Both the position numbers and the translations under genes were made by a program. From contig CALUMJ010000013.1 of assembly GCA_944321715.1 (NCBI GenBank), forward strand, positions 1 through 52,077: a stretch of DNA of 52,077 nt. The letters run 5' to 3'. The DNA comes from an uncultured Muribaculaceae bacterium (GTDB lineage: Bacteria; Bacteroidota; Bacteroidia; Bacteroidales; Muribaculaceae). This document shows, piece after piece, positions 24,833-32,979 of the stretch. How positions within the stretch are numbered: position 1 is the stretch's first letter; each line of letters begins with the position of its first letter. Under the pieces are notes generated by a model. The model saw nothing but the letters and a program-made list of their open reading frames with translations, had not been told where the DNA came from and did not search any database.

Positions 24833-25353
24833 TAACACGTGACGAACTGGTAGAGATAGGTGTCTTTAACAAGCCTCATGGCGTGGAAGGCGAAATCAGT
24901 GCCACATTTGATTGTGACGCTGAGATGGCTGCGCAGTTCAGTTGCTTTGTGTGCGACATTGACGGCATTTTCGTGCCATTCTTTGCTTCATCGCTGCGTA
25001 ACAAAGGGGCAATGACACTGTTGCTTAAATTCGACGGGCTCGATAATACAGAGGCGGTGCGCCGCCTTGTCAACAAGACTGTGTATGTGCCTAAACGCGA
25101 ATATGAGCAAATGCAAGGCGAGCTTGAAGATGGCGACGAAGTGCCCACCGACTATTTTATAGGCTTCTCGTTATACGACGGCGACGAGCTTGTGGGTGAA
25201 ATAATCGACATCGACGATGCCACCGAAAATGTACTATTCATAGTGCAGCGCGCCGATGGCTCGACGATGCTCGTGCCTGCCGCCGACGACCTGGTGGAGA
25301 ACATCGACCTTGACGACAAGGTGATAACAATGTCGCTGCCCGAAGGACTTTAA
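24829..25353 (+). CDS. rimM: Ribosome maturation factor RimM
   Basis: 174 residues with the N-terminal RimM barrel (IGVFNKPHGVEGEISATFD at residues 6-24; the family pattern is a Gly-His/Pro-His-Gly turn) and the C-terminal PRC-barrel (YFIGFSLYDGDELVGEIIDI, LVPAADDLVENIDL). It binds ribosomal protein S19 and helps mature the 3' major domain of 16S rRNA. The ATG overlaps the murA stop by four bases (ATGA), which supports translational coupling. It is usually grouped with rpsP or trmD in other phyla; the murA-rimM link is seen in Bacteroidota. Confidence 0.95.
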   Translation: MITRDELVEIGVFNKPHGVEGEISATFDCDAEMAAQFSCFVCDIDGIFVPFFASSLRNKGAMTLLLKFDGLDNTEAVRRLVNKTVYVPKREYEQMQGELEDGDEVPTDYFIGFSLYDGDELVGEIIDIDDATENVLFIVQRADGSTMLVPAADDLVENIDLDDKVITMSLPEGL

Positions 25354-25427
25354 AAGAACATGCAAAACCTGATTTAATAACATAAAATTGAAAACTATTT
25401 TTTATTAAAATCTTAGAAAACAACAAA

Positions 25428-25745
25428 ATGGAAACTAAGGAATTTGATGAAAACGATGCAATTGCGTTCATCAGAAGTTATGTACCCGACGCAATCAAAA
25501 ACAAATATAGCGATGATGATATATTGCTTTTGATTGACACTATGTTTGACTACTTTGAAAAGGGCGACGAGGACGAGATACTGTATGACGACGATGTGGT
25601 GGATGAAAACAACATCAACGAAATCGTCAACTATGTGAAAAAGAACTTGCGCAAGGACCCCGACAATCAAATCGAAGTAGATGATATAAAATACTTGGTT
25701 GAAGGTGAATTGGAATATGAAAATACATTGGACGACGACGAATAA
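25428..25745 (+). CDS. Small acidic hypothetical protein
   Basis: 105 residues, with many Asp and Glu (METKEFDENDAIAFIRSYVP near the start, FEKGDEDEILYDDDVVDENN in the middle, EYENTLDDDE at the end). No signal peptide or membrane segment. Coding is supported by a clean ATG and by the spacing from rimM. I recall similar short acidic proteins in other Bacteroidales, but I cannot assign a family or function. Its last ~30 bases overlap the probable start of the OmpA-like gene in another frame. Confidence 0.65.
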   Translation: METKEFDENDAIAFIRSYVPDAIKNKYSDDDILLLIDTMFDYFEKGDEDEILYDDDVVDENNINEIVNYVKKNLRKDPDNQIEVDDIKYLVEGELEYENTLDDDE

Positions 25746-26337
25746 TAAATTTTACATATTATTGATGACTGTTGTCTGCATGGTCGCTTTGTCGGCCATG
25801 CAGACTTTTGCCATGAGCGGTGGCTCTGACGCGGGATATGACCAGTACATATCATATCCGGTTGTGGAAGATGATGTGCAAGATTATGTCTGCGACTACC
25901 AACTGTCACGTGCCAAGTCGATTGCAAAGGCTGGCTACAGCGTGGAAATGATGCGGCGTCGCGAGGTCGTGATTGTGATTATCACCACTGACCGACTTTT
26001 TGCACCCGGAGGTACCGAAGTCACTGGCAAGGGTGCGCGATTGTTGCGCGGAATCGTACCATACATGGGCGAACCGGGGTTCTACCGCATCGCCGTGGCT
26101 GGGTATGCCGACAACACCGGCTCGCCAGCATATTGCCTGCGGCGCAGCGGACAACAGGCTGCCGCCGTAGCTGCTTGGCTCGGCAAGGAAGCTCCAGGGC
26201 TGGAAATCATGGATTTCGCAATGGGCAGCGAAAGTCCGTTGTTGCCTAACAACACGGTTGCCAACCGTGCGGCCAACCGCCGCATCGAAATACTTTTCAT
26301 TCCGGGTGACGGATTGTTGGGGCAAGCTCATAAATAA
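25717..26337 (+). CDS. OmpA-family C-terminal domain protein
   Basis: About 206 residues from ATG 25717; ATGs at 25699 and 25765 are alternatives. An N-terminal hydrophobic signal (KFYILLMTVVCMVALSAMQTFA) comes first. A short unique part follows, then an OmpA/MotB-like peptidoglycan-binding domain: APGGTEVTGKGARLLRGIVPYM near residue 94, IAVAGYADNTGSPAYCLRRSGQQA near 125 and NRAANRRIEILF near 192. The usual NxLSxxRA pattern is seen here as YCLRRSGQQAAAVAAWL. It is probably periplasmic, tethering a partner or itself to the cell wall. It is followed 48 bp later by a histidine kinase gene on the same strand, a plausible co-transcription partner. Confidence 0.82.
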   Translation: MKIHWTTTNNKFYILLMTVVCMVALSAMQTFAMSGGSDAGYDQYISYPVVEDDVQDYVCDYQLSRAKSIAKAGYSVEMMRRREVVIVIITTDRLFAPGGTEVTGKGARLLRGIVPYMGEPGFYRIAVAGYADNTGSPAYCLRRSGQQAAAVAAWLGKEAPGLEIMDFAMGSESPLLPNNTVANRAANRRIEILFIPGDGLLGQAHK

Positions 26338-26385
26338 CTGGCTGCCTACTATACCAGTAATAATTATATAAATAATTCTAACACA

Positions 26386-28410
26386 ATGCTATCCATAAAA
26401 CGACGAGTTTGCATTATCTCTATCGCCGCCTTGGTCGGCATTTTCGTACTGCTGATGTTGTATGTGTGCTTTATGCGCGTTGGAACAAGTGCCGTATCGG
26501 CTATTGACGATGATTTCGGGCGGCTGCGCGATTCGGTTTATACCAATCCGCAATATGTCGTGGAGCGTGTCGAGCAAATGCAGTCGGCCACCAATGATAG
26601 TTCTCAGTATTACAGGCTCGAAATGCTCAGGGCAAGTGTCGCTTTTTATGGTAGAAATGAAAAGGCAGGACATGCCGTGTGTGAAAAAATTCTCGGATAT
26701 TGCCGCAGGAGCGGCGACACCGAGCTTGAATTGCAATACTGGAATTTCCTTGGAAACTACATAATGCTCACAGTCGGATTGCGCGATTCGGCAAGGGCTT
26801 GTTACAGCCGGGCTTATAATTTGCTTGGTAGCAACAGCTTGGCATCGAGGAAAGTGAATATTGCAATCAACCTTGCCGATGCATGCCGCCTCACAGGCGA
26901 CCCTGCCGAAGCGAGTCTTTATTACCGCCGTGCATTGGCTGTAATCGACTCGACAGGAGTGGATGAGAGCTTGTTTAACGTTTATATAGGGCTTGGGCAG
27001 ACCTACGCCGAAATAGCCAACTACACCGAGGCCGAGCGTTATTTCATCTTGGCTGGTTCCATGCTTGGCAGTGTGGATAATGGTTACGATAAATTCCTTT
27101 ACCACAATTCTTATGGGAATTGCTTGTATTTTGCTCACCGTTATGATGATGCGTTGAGGCAATTCAGGCTCGCCGCGCCGTATGCTGCTGATTTGAAGCA
27201 GCCGTCGGCTATATGTATTGCCGAGATTAACCTGTGCGAGGTAAATATGATGCTCGACAGTCTGCCTCAAGCGCAGAAGCACCTCGACAGTGCCATCGAC
27301 TGGCTCGGCAAGTTGCCCGAGGACAAGTTGATGAAGTTTTATATTTATAGCCTGGCAGGCGATTTGTCGTTGAAAAACGGTGACATAGCCGAAGCCAACC
27401 GACGTTTCGCTCAAACTGGCGACACCGCATCGGTGGGAGCGAGAGAAATGGCTCTGCATTATTCGAGGTTGCATCGCTTGTATGCGGGTTTGCATAACTA
27501 TGCTAAGGCCTACCACTACTTATTGCGTGCCGAGCATTATGATAACTTGATAAGCAACAATGCAATGCGCAACCAGATTGCCGAGATTGAGTTGCGTTAT
27601 CGCCAAGATACCACCATAATGCAGCAGCGGCTTGTGATTTCGGAGAAAGAAACCGAGGTTCGCACGCTCGAAGTGCAAATCTTCGTTATCGTCATTGTTG
27701 CTTTGCTGGCAATATTGGGAATGGTGATTTTTTCAATGCGCCGCCGTCGTCGCCGCATGATGAAGGAGATAAAGTTGCGTCAATCGCTTTATGCAATGCG
27801 GTTGGCAAACATTCGCAACCGCATTTCGCCGCATTTCGTGTTCAATGTGCTTAACCGGGAACTTTCGGTGGGTCACCCGGGTGTTGAAAATCTTGTAAAC
27901 CTGTTGCGTACTAATTTGCAGCTATGCGACCGTTGTACTGTTTCGCTTGCCGAGGAGCTTGCCTTTGTCGATACCTATGTCGCCATCGAGGCTCCGGCAT
28001 TAGGTAGCAATTTCAAGTACACCAAGCATATTGCCGACGATGTTGACACACGTCAAGTGACCATACCGTCGATGATGGTGCAGATTTTCGTCGAGAATGC
28101 CATCAAGCATGGGTTGCGTGGCTATGAAGGGAGCAGAAAATACCTCGACATTGCCGTGCAGCGTAGGGGCGGCGAAATAGCAGTCGTCGTGGAGAATGAA
28201 GGTAATGCTACCTCGCGTATCGACACGGCGGGCAATACGGGTACCGGCATGAAAGTGGTGACGCAGACAGTCAATTTGCTCAATGAACGCAACGAACGCC
28301 AAATGAGGTTGAAAATCGACCGACAGCTGTCGGCCGATGGTTTGTCGGCCACTTACACGGTGACAATAACTATCCCCGACAATTTCGACTTTACTGTTAT
28401 AAACAATTAA
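26386..28410 (+). CDS. TPR-containing sensor histidine kinase (LytS/YehU-type)
   Basis: 674 residues. There is an N-terminal membrane anchor (IISIAALVGIFVLLMLYVCF), then about 350 residues of periplasmic TPR-like helices (many YxxxxYRRAL and AERYF patterns). A second membrane segment follows (IFVIVIVALLAILGMVIF near 425-445) and a cytosolic His_kinase domain with RNRISPHFVFNVLN (His near 482). The HATPase has VENAIKHG near 566 and GNTGTGMKVV. The domain order matches Bacteroidota LytS-type kinases that pair with LytTR regulators, but no response regulator gene is adjacent, so it appears to be an orphan. Its TPR ligand is unknown. Confidence 0.87.
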   Translation: MLSIKRRVCIISIAALVGIFVLLMLYVCFMRVGTSAVSAIDDDFGRLRDSVYTNPQYVVERVEQMQSATNDSSQYYRLEMLRASVAFYGRNEKAGHAVCEKILGYCRRSGDTELELQYWNFLGNYIMLTVGLRDSARACYSRAYNLLGSNSLASRKVNIAINLADACRLTGDPAEASLYYRRALAVIDSTGVDESLFNVYIGLGQTYAEIANYTEAERYFILAGSMLGSVDNGYDKFLYHNSYGNCLYFAHRYDDALRQFRLAAPYAADLKQPSAICIAEINLCEVNMMLDSLPQAQKHLDSAIDWLGKLPEDKLMKFYIYSLAGDLSLKNGDIAEANRRFAQTGDTASVGAREMALHYSRLHRLYAGLHNYAKAYHYLLRAEHYDNLISNNAMRNQIAEIELRYRQDTTIMQQRLVISEKETEVRTLEVQIFVIVIVALLAILGMVIFSMRRRRRRMMKEIKLRQSLYAMRLANIRNRISPHFVFNVLNRELSVGHPGVENLVNLLRTNLQLCDRCTVSLAEELAFVDTYVAIEAPALGSNFKYTKHIADDVDTRQVTIPSMMVQIFVENAIKHGLRGYEGSRKYLDIAVQRRGGEIAVVVENEGNATSRIDTAGNTGTGMKVVTQTVNLLNERNERQMRLKIDRQLSADGLSATYTVTITIPDNFDFTVINN

Positions 28411-28451
28411 GGGTAGCCAAGTCCTTACGGAACGAGATTGCCCTATTAGGG

Positions 28452-29147
28452 TCACAATATTCCCATCAGGTCGAGAATGCTGGGGGTGAGTAATGCTGTG
28501 AAAATGCCATTGATAGTCAGCCCGAGGCTTGCAAATGCACCATATTTGCCGCTGACGTCCATCGCCCTCGATGTTCCCATCGCATGGGCTGCCGTACCCA
28601 TCGACAGGCCTTGTGCTATGGGGCTGCCGATGTGGGTGAGTTTCATCACGCGGAAGCCGGTCATGCCGCCGAATATGCCGACACATATTACCACGGCTGC
28701 GGTCAATGGCGGTATGCCGCCCACGGCACGTGTCACTTCCATCGCAATAGGTGTTGTCACCGACTTGGCTGCAAGCGACAGCACTACGTCTTGCGTAGCT
28801 CCGAGTAGCTGTGCCACAAGCACTACCGAAATAATGCCCACCACGCAGCCTGCGAGTTCCGAAGCGAGCAGCGGCAGCAGTTGCTTGCGTATTGCCGATA
28901 ACTCCTTGTAAAGTGGAACGCCGAGTGCCACAACGGCAGGTTTAAGCCAAAATTCTATAAGGCGGCCGCCTTCGTTATATGTTTCTATGCTCACTCCTGT
29001 GGTTTTGAGGAATGCGATTATCACCACGGCCGACACCAATATGGGATTGAGGATTGTCCAGCCTGTGCGCAACTGCAATATCTGGCTGGCTGCATACACC
29101 ACAAAGGTGAGTGCCAGCAGAAAGTACATATTATTTAGATATTCCAT
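28452..29147 (-). CDS. LrgB family protein
   Basis: 231 residues with about six to seven membrane segments and the LrgB signatures KPAVVALGVPLYKEL near residue 68 and LAAKSVTTPIAMEVTRAVGG near 124. LrgA-LrgB pairs are holin-like inner-membrane proteins; in Gram-positives they modulate autolysis and pyruvate transport, and related plant proteins carry glycolate. Its role in Bacteroidota is not settled. The start overlaps the end of lrgA by 17 bp, so the two are co-transcribed. Confidence 0.92.
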   Translation of the reverse strand: MEYLNNMYFLLALTFVVYAASQILQLRTGWTILNPILVSAVVIIAFLKTTGVSIETYNEGGRLIEFWLKPAVVALGVPLYKELSAIRKQLLPLLASELAGCVVGIISVVLVAQLLGATQDVVLSLAAKSVTTPIAMEVTRAVGGIPPLTAAVVICVGIFGGMTGFRVMKLTHIGSPIAQGLSMGTAAHAMGTSRAMDVSGKYGAFASLGLTINGIFTALLTPSILDLMGIL

Positions 29148-29496
29148 GGTTGCTCCCTCCAGTGAGCTTGCGTGTCAGTTGGTGAACCCAGCCAGTGACA
29201 ATGATTACGAGCATGGTGCTGAACGCCGAAGCGAGCAAGATAGGCAGCCATTGGGCGCGGATAATGTCGAAAAACAGCATCAACGACACTGCTGCCGGAA
29301 CAAAAAAGAATCCGAGATTTTTGACAAGGAAATTGGCCATGCCCTCGACCCAACTGAGGCGAATGACGCGGAAGTACAGCAGGGCTGTGAGTAGTAGCAT
29401 TCCTATCATGCTCGATGGCAATTTTATGCCTGTGAGCCACACTATAAGTTCCCCGAGTGCGAGGCACCCGAAGATGATTGCACATTGTACGACCAT
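29131..29496 (-). CDS. CidA/LrgA family protein
   Basis: 121 residues, four membrane segments, with the family pattern ELIVWLTGIKLPSSMIGMLLL near residue 15 and NLGFFFVPAAVSLM near 60. It is the partner of LrgB, which follows in an overlapping frame. It is driven from a -7 box TAACTTTG at 29523-29530, giving a leader of roughly 20 nt. Confidence 0.92.
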   Translation of the reverse strand: MVVQCAIIFGCLALGELIVWLTGIKLPSSMIGMLLLTALLYFRVIRLSWVEGMANFLVKNLGFFFVPAAVSLMLFFDIIRAQWLPILLASAFSTMLVIIVTGWVHQLTRKLTGGSNHGISK

Positions 29497-29522
29497 AAAA
29501 CAATCTTTCTAAAAACTGGGCG

Positions 29523-29530
29523 CAAAGTTA
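29523..29530 (-). promoter_or_regulatory. -7 box of lrgA-lrgB (TAACTTTG)
   Basis: Minus-strand TAACTTTG, 27 bp before the lrgA-like ATG. Confidence 0.6.
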
Positions 29531-29655
29531 GCACGACTTTCGGGATAGGCGACAAAAATTCGCATATTTTTTTTACCACAAGTTGCGGCTCTTTCATTTG
29601 GCCCCAATTGGTCATTAGATTTCAAAACGATGTTACTATGTTGGCGGGCAGGGCG

Positions 29656-29706
29656 CATACGCAAACACAAGGGGCGGCAATTGGCCGCCCCTTGTGTTTG
29701 CGTATG
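29656..29706. terminator. Long perfect hairpin after the M49 peptidase gene
   Basis: A 23-bp perfect inverted repeat (CATACGCAAACACAAGGGGC... left arm 29656-29678, right arm 29684-29706) with a five-base loop. It lies 12 bp after the peptidase stop, so it probably ends that transcript, but there is no T-tract on either side, which is not typical of an intrinsic terminator. mRNA-end protection is another possibility. Confidence 0.55.
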
Positions 29707-29717
29707 TGGGTGTTGTG

Positions 29718-31751
29718 TTACTTCATCAGGGTCGCGTAGTCGCGTGAGTAGCGCAGCATTTGGTCGATGTAGCCTTCGGTGTAATCTATTGTTACATCGG
29801 TGATGTTGCCAGCCTCGTCAGTCACGAGCGTGTAAACGGGGTTTACAAATCCCTTGTAGGGTGCGATGTTCAGCTTGGCGTAGCGTTCAAGCACCTCGGC
29901 GTGCAGTTTGGGGTCGAATTTCACTGCATATTTCTCGACCAATGCGCTGCCGGCTGCGTAATCGCCTTCCGACTTGATGCGCTGTATTTCGCCGAGCAAT
30001 TGCCCGAAGAGCGTGCGCAACTTCTCGTAGTCATTGATTTTCAAATAGGTCTTGCCGTCACGGGTAACATATTCAATCACATTGTCGGCTTTGCCTTTCT
30101 CGTATGCCCATTGGCTGATTAAGTGACGGTTGCGCATGTGAGCCTCTTCAATGTCCTTGCCCGGTTCGATGCGTGTGAGTTGCGTCATTAGGCCGTTCAT
30201 TATGTATTTGTAATATTCTGCCTTATAGGTGTCGGGGCTGGTGACGATGCCTAATTCAATCAACTTGGGGTCGGCGAGGTAATAGAGGGCAAACAGGTCG
30301 GCGCGAGCCTCTTCGAGTGTCGAGCCGTGTTCCTTGAGTGCGTCGTCGTGTACGCCAGGCATCAGTTGGCCCGAAGCGTGGCCGAGGCATTCGTGCAAGT
30401 CGGTGTGGAGGTTGTCGGCCAGTTCAAGGTAGTTGTTCATCAAGTCGATTTCTTCTTGCGAATAGGCAAACTCTTCGTTGAACCCGTTGCCTGCTGCCGA
30501 CTTGTTGTAGGCATCGGTAATATTTTCGAGTGTTACCGACTTCGAGCCGTGAGCGGCACGTATCCAGTTGGCATTTGGCAAGTTTATGCCAATCGGTGTG
30601 GACGGATAGCAGTCGCCAGCAAGGATTGCGGCGGTGATGACTTTTGCCGAAACGCCTTTTACTTCGGGTTTCTTATACTTGTCGTCAACGGGCGAGTTGT
30701 CTTCAAACCACTGTGCGTTTTCGCTTATTACGCTTGTGCGGTGCGACGACTCGGCGTTGCGGAAGTTGACGATTGATTCCCATGAGGCTTTCAGCCCGAG
30801 AGGGTCGCCATACGATTCGATGAAGCCGTTGACAAAGTCAACTGTGCTGGCAGTTTCTTCGACCCACATTATGGAATACTCGTCAAACAGTTTCAAGTCA
30901 CCAGTCTTGTAGTATTCGATTAATTTGGCGATATAGGCCTTCATGCCGTCGGTTTCGGCAACAGCTTGTGCCTTTTCGAGCCAATAAACTATTTTCTCGA
31001 TTGCCGGCGAATAAAGTCCTCCCACTTTGTAAACATCTTCATATATTTTCCCGTCGCGCTTCACGAGCTTGGAGTTGAGGCCGTATGAAATCGGCGTGGT
31101 GTCGCCAGGCACTTTCATTTTGGCATAGAATTGCTCAACCTCTTTCTGTGTAACTCCGTCGTAGTAGTTGTTTGCCGAGGTTTGGATGAGGTCAACGCCG
31201 GCTGCTTGGTTGACGCGCTTGGGCAGCACTGTGGGGTCGAAAATCACGGGCGACAGCTGCTCGATTAATGCATCGACCGTTTGCCCGTCGGCAAGTGGCA
31301 GTTGCTCGGCGGGGACAGCCTTGACCTGCTCGGCAAAAAATTCTTGGCTGAAGTGTGGCGTGAATTTGTCCATCGAGTAGTGGTGGTATATGCCATTGGC
31401 AAACCACACTTGCTTCAGATATTCCACGAATCCCTTGTAGTCGGTCGTGGTAGTGTCGCCGTTGTAGTTAGTGTATATGCCTTCGAGTGTCTTGCGTATG
31501 GCGAGGTTGTACTTGCCATTTTGGTCCCACAGTATGTCGCGGCCCACCAATGCGGCCTCGTTCAAGTAGTAGATGAGTTCCTTTTGTTGCAGTGACAGTT
31601 CCTCGAAGCCAGGCACGCGGTAACGCAGCACTTCGATGTCGGCAAACTTATCGACGCTGTAATCAAACGGTTTCTCGGCCTGTTGCTCCTGGCCGCCGCA
31701 GCTCGACATTGTGATAGCTATTGCCATTGTTGAAAAAAGTAGTTTGTTCAT
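29718..31751 (-). CDS. Dipeptidyl-peptidase III family (M49) lipoprotein
   Basis: 677 residues with a lipoprotein signal (MNKLLFSTMAIAITMSSCGG). The zinc motif is HECLGH near residue 452, the M49 HExxGH pattern with its extra residue; EEARAD follows about 30 residues later. DPP III enzymes release dipeptides from the N-terminus of oligopeptides. Bacteroidota homologues with a lipid anchor are expected in the periplasm or on the outer surface, where they would take part in peptide use. Some databases have mislabelled these as dihydrofolate reductase; there is no such motif here. It is followed by a 23-bp perfect hairpin. Confidence 0.92.
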   Translation of the reverse strand: MNKLLFSTMAIAITMSSCGGQEQQAEKPFDYSVDKFADIEVLRYRVPGFEELSLQQKELIYYLNEAALVGRDILWDQNGKYNLAIRKTLEGIYTNYNGDTTTTDYKGFVEYLKQVWFANGIYHHYSMDKFTPHFSQEFFAEQVKAVPAEQLPLADGQTVDALIEQLSPVIFDPTVLPKRVNQAAGVDLIQTSANNYYDGVTQKEVEQFYAKMKVPGDTTPISYGLNSKLVKRDGKIYEDVYKVGGLYSPAIEKIVYWLEKAQAVAETDGMKAYIAKLIEYYKTGDLKLFDEYSIMWVEETASTVDFVNGFIESYGDPLGLKASWESIVNFRNAESSHRTSVISENAQWFEDNSPVDDKYKKPEVKGVSAKVITAAILAGDCYPSTPIGINLPNANWIRAAHGSKSVTLENITDAYNKSAAGNGFNEEFAYSQEEIDLMNNYLELADNLHTDLHECLGHASGQLMPGVHDDALKEHGSTLEEARADLFALYYLADPKLIELGIVTSPDTYKAEYYKYIMNGLMTQLTRIEPGKDIEEAHMRNRHLISQWAYEKGKADNVIEYVTRDGKTYLKINDYEKLRTLFGQLLGEIQRIKSEGDYAAGSALVEKYAVKFDPKLHAEVLERYAKLNIAPYKGFVNPVYTLVTDEAGNITDVTIDYTEGYIDQMLRYSRDYATLMK

Positions 31752-31783
31752 GTTGTTACGTTATATGTTTTATATTTCCTTTA

Positions 31784-32971
31784 TTATTCCACATATAGTA
31801 CAAGACCCTTGAGGTACTCGCCCTCGGGGTGGTAGATGTTGATGGGGTGGTCGGCTGGCTGTGAGAGTTGGTGCAAGATGCGCACTTTGCGCCTCGACTG
31901 CGCTGCCGCACTGAACACGGCAAGCCTGAACTGTTCGCGCGTGACGGCTTGAGAACAAGAGAAAGTGAACAGGATGCCGCCCGGGGCGATTTTCTCGAAT
32001 GCCTTGCCGTTGAGCTTGCGGTAGCCTATGAGGGCATTTTTGAGCGCGCTTTTGTGCTTGGCAAATGCCGGTGGGTCGAGTATGATTAGGTCGTATTGCC
32101 CGTGTTGCATTTCGGCGAGATACTTGAAAGCGTCGGTAGCGAATGCTCGGTGGCGTGGGTCGTCGGGGAAGTTCAGTGCCACATTATCGTTGGTGAGGTT
32201 CACAGCCTTGGCCGAGCTATCGACCGAGTGTACCACTTCGGCACCGCCGCGCAGTGCATAGAACGAGAAGCCGCCTGTGTAGCAAAACATATTGAGCACC
32301 CGGCGGCCCGAAGAATAGCGTTCGAGCAGCGAACGGTTCTCGCGCTGGTCAACAAAGAAGCCGGTTTTCTGCCCGCGCAGCCAGTCAACGTGGAAGCGCA
32401 GCCCGTTTTCCATGGCTATGTCGGTGTCATATTTGCCCACGATGTAGCCATTCTCGGCCTCCAGTGCTGCTTTGTAGGGCAGTGTGGTTTCCGATTTGTA
32501 ATATACGTTGTTCACGCCTAATTGTGGCAGCTTTGTCAAGGCCTCGGCCACCTTGAAGCGGTCGAAGTGCATACCTGGCGAGTGGGCTTGTAGCACGGCC
32601 GTGGAGCCATACACGTCGATTACCAGGCCGGGCAGGAAGTCGCCCTCGCCATGCACAAGGCGAAACGCATTGTTGTCGCTGCGCATCAGCCCCAGTGCCA
32701 TGCGCAATTTGGCGGCGGCTTCGAGTCGCTGGGCGTAGAAATCGGCATCTACCGGGCTGTCGCCCCAAGTGAGCATTCTCACGGTTATGCTGCCCACTTG
32801 GAAGTGCCCGTTGCCGATGAGCGTACCGTCGGCGGCATATACTGCCACCACGTCGCCCTCTTCGATGGTATCGTCGATGTGGTCGATGGCCCCCGAGAAT
32901 ACCCACGGGTGGAATCGCCGTAGCGATTCTTCCTTACCTTTACGCAGCGTTACTTTCTTGTATGTCGTCAT
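31784..32971 (-). CDS. Class I SAM-dependent rRNA methyltransferase (RlmI-like)
   Basis: 395 residues: an N-terminal PUA domain (LRRFHPWVFSGAIDHID near residues 17-33), a short linker, and a Rossmann methyltransferase with VDQRENRSLLERY near 207, VLNMFCYTGGFSFYALRGG near 225 and LDPPAFAKHKSAL near 297. In E. coli RlmI makes m5C1962 in 23S rRNA. The catalytic Cys is in the late FSCSQAVTREQF segment. It is separated from the rseP stop by only 8 bp on the same strand, suggesting a dxr-rseP-rlmI transcript. Confidence 0.92.
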   Translation of the reverse strand: MTTYKKVTLRKGKEESLRRFHPWVFSGAIDHIDDTIEEGDVVAVYAADGTLIGNGHFQVGSITVRMLTWGDSPVDADFYAQRLEAAAKLRMALGLMRSDNNAFRLVHGEGDFLPGLVIDVYGSTAVLQAHSPGMHFDRFKVAEALTKLPQLGVNNVYYKSETTLPYKAALEAENGYIVGKYDTDIAMENGLRFHVDWLRGQKTGFFVDQRENRSLLERYSSGRRVLNMFCYTGGFSFYALRGGAEVVHSVDSSAKAVNLTNDNVALNFPDDPRHRAFATDAFKYLAEMQHGQYDLIILDPPAFAKHKSALKNALIGYRKLNGKAFEKIAPGGILFTFSCSQAVTREQFRLAVFSAAAQSRRKVRILHQLSQPADHPINIYHPEGEYLKGLVLYVE

Positions 32972-32979
32972 TTGTCGCG

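Noticed and set aside
29718-31751. Dihydrofolate reductase
   Set aside because: This name is attached to some homologues, but the protein has the HExxGH and EEARAD motifs of M49 peptidases and nothing of the DHFR fold.
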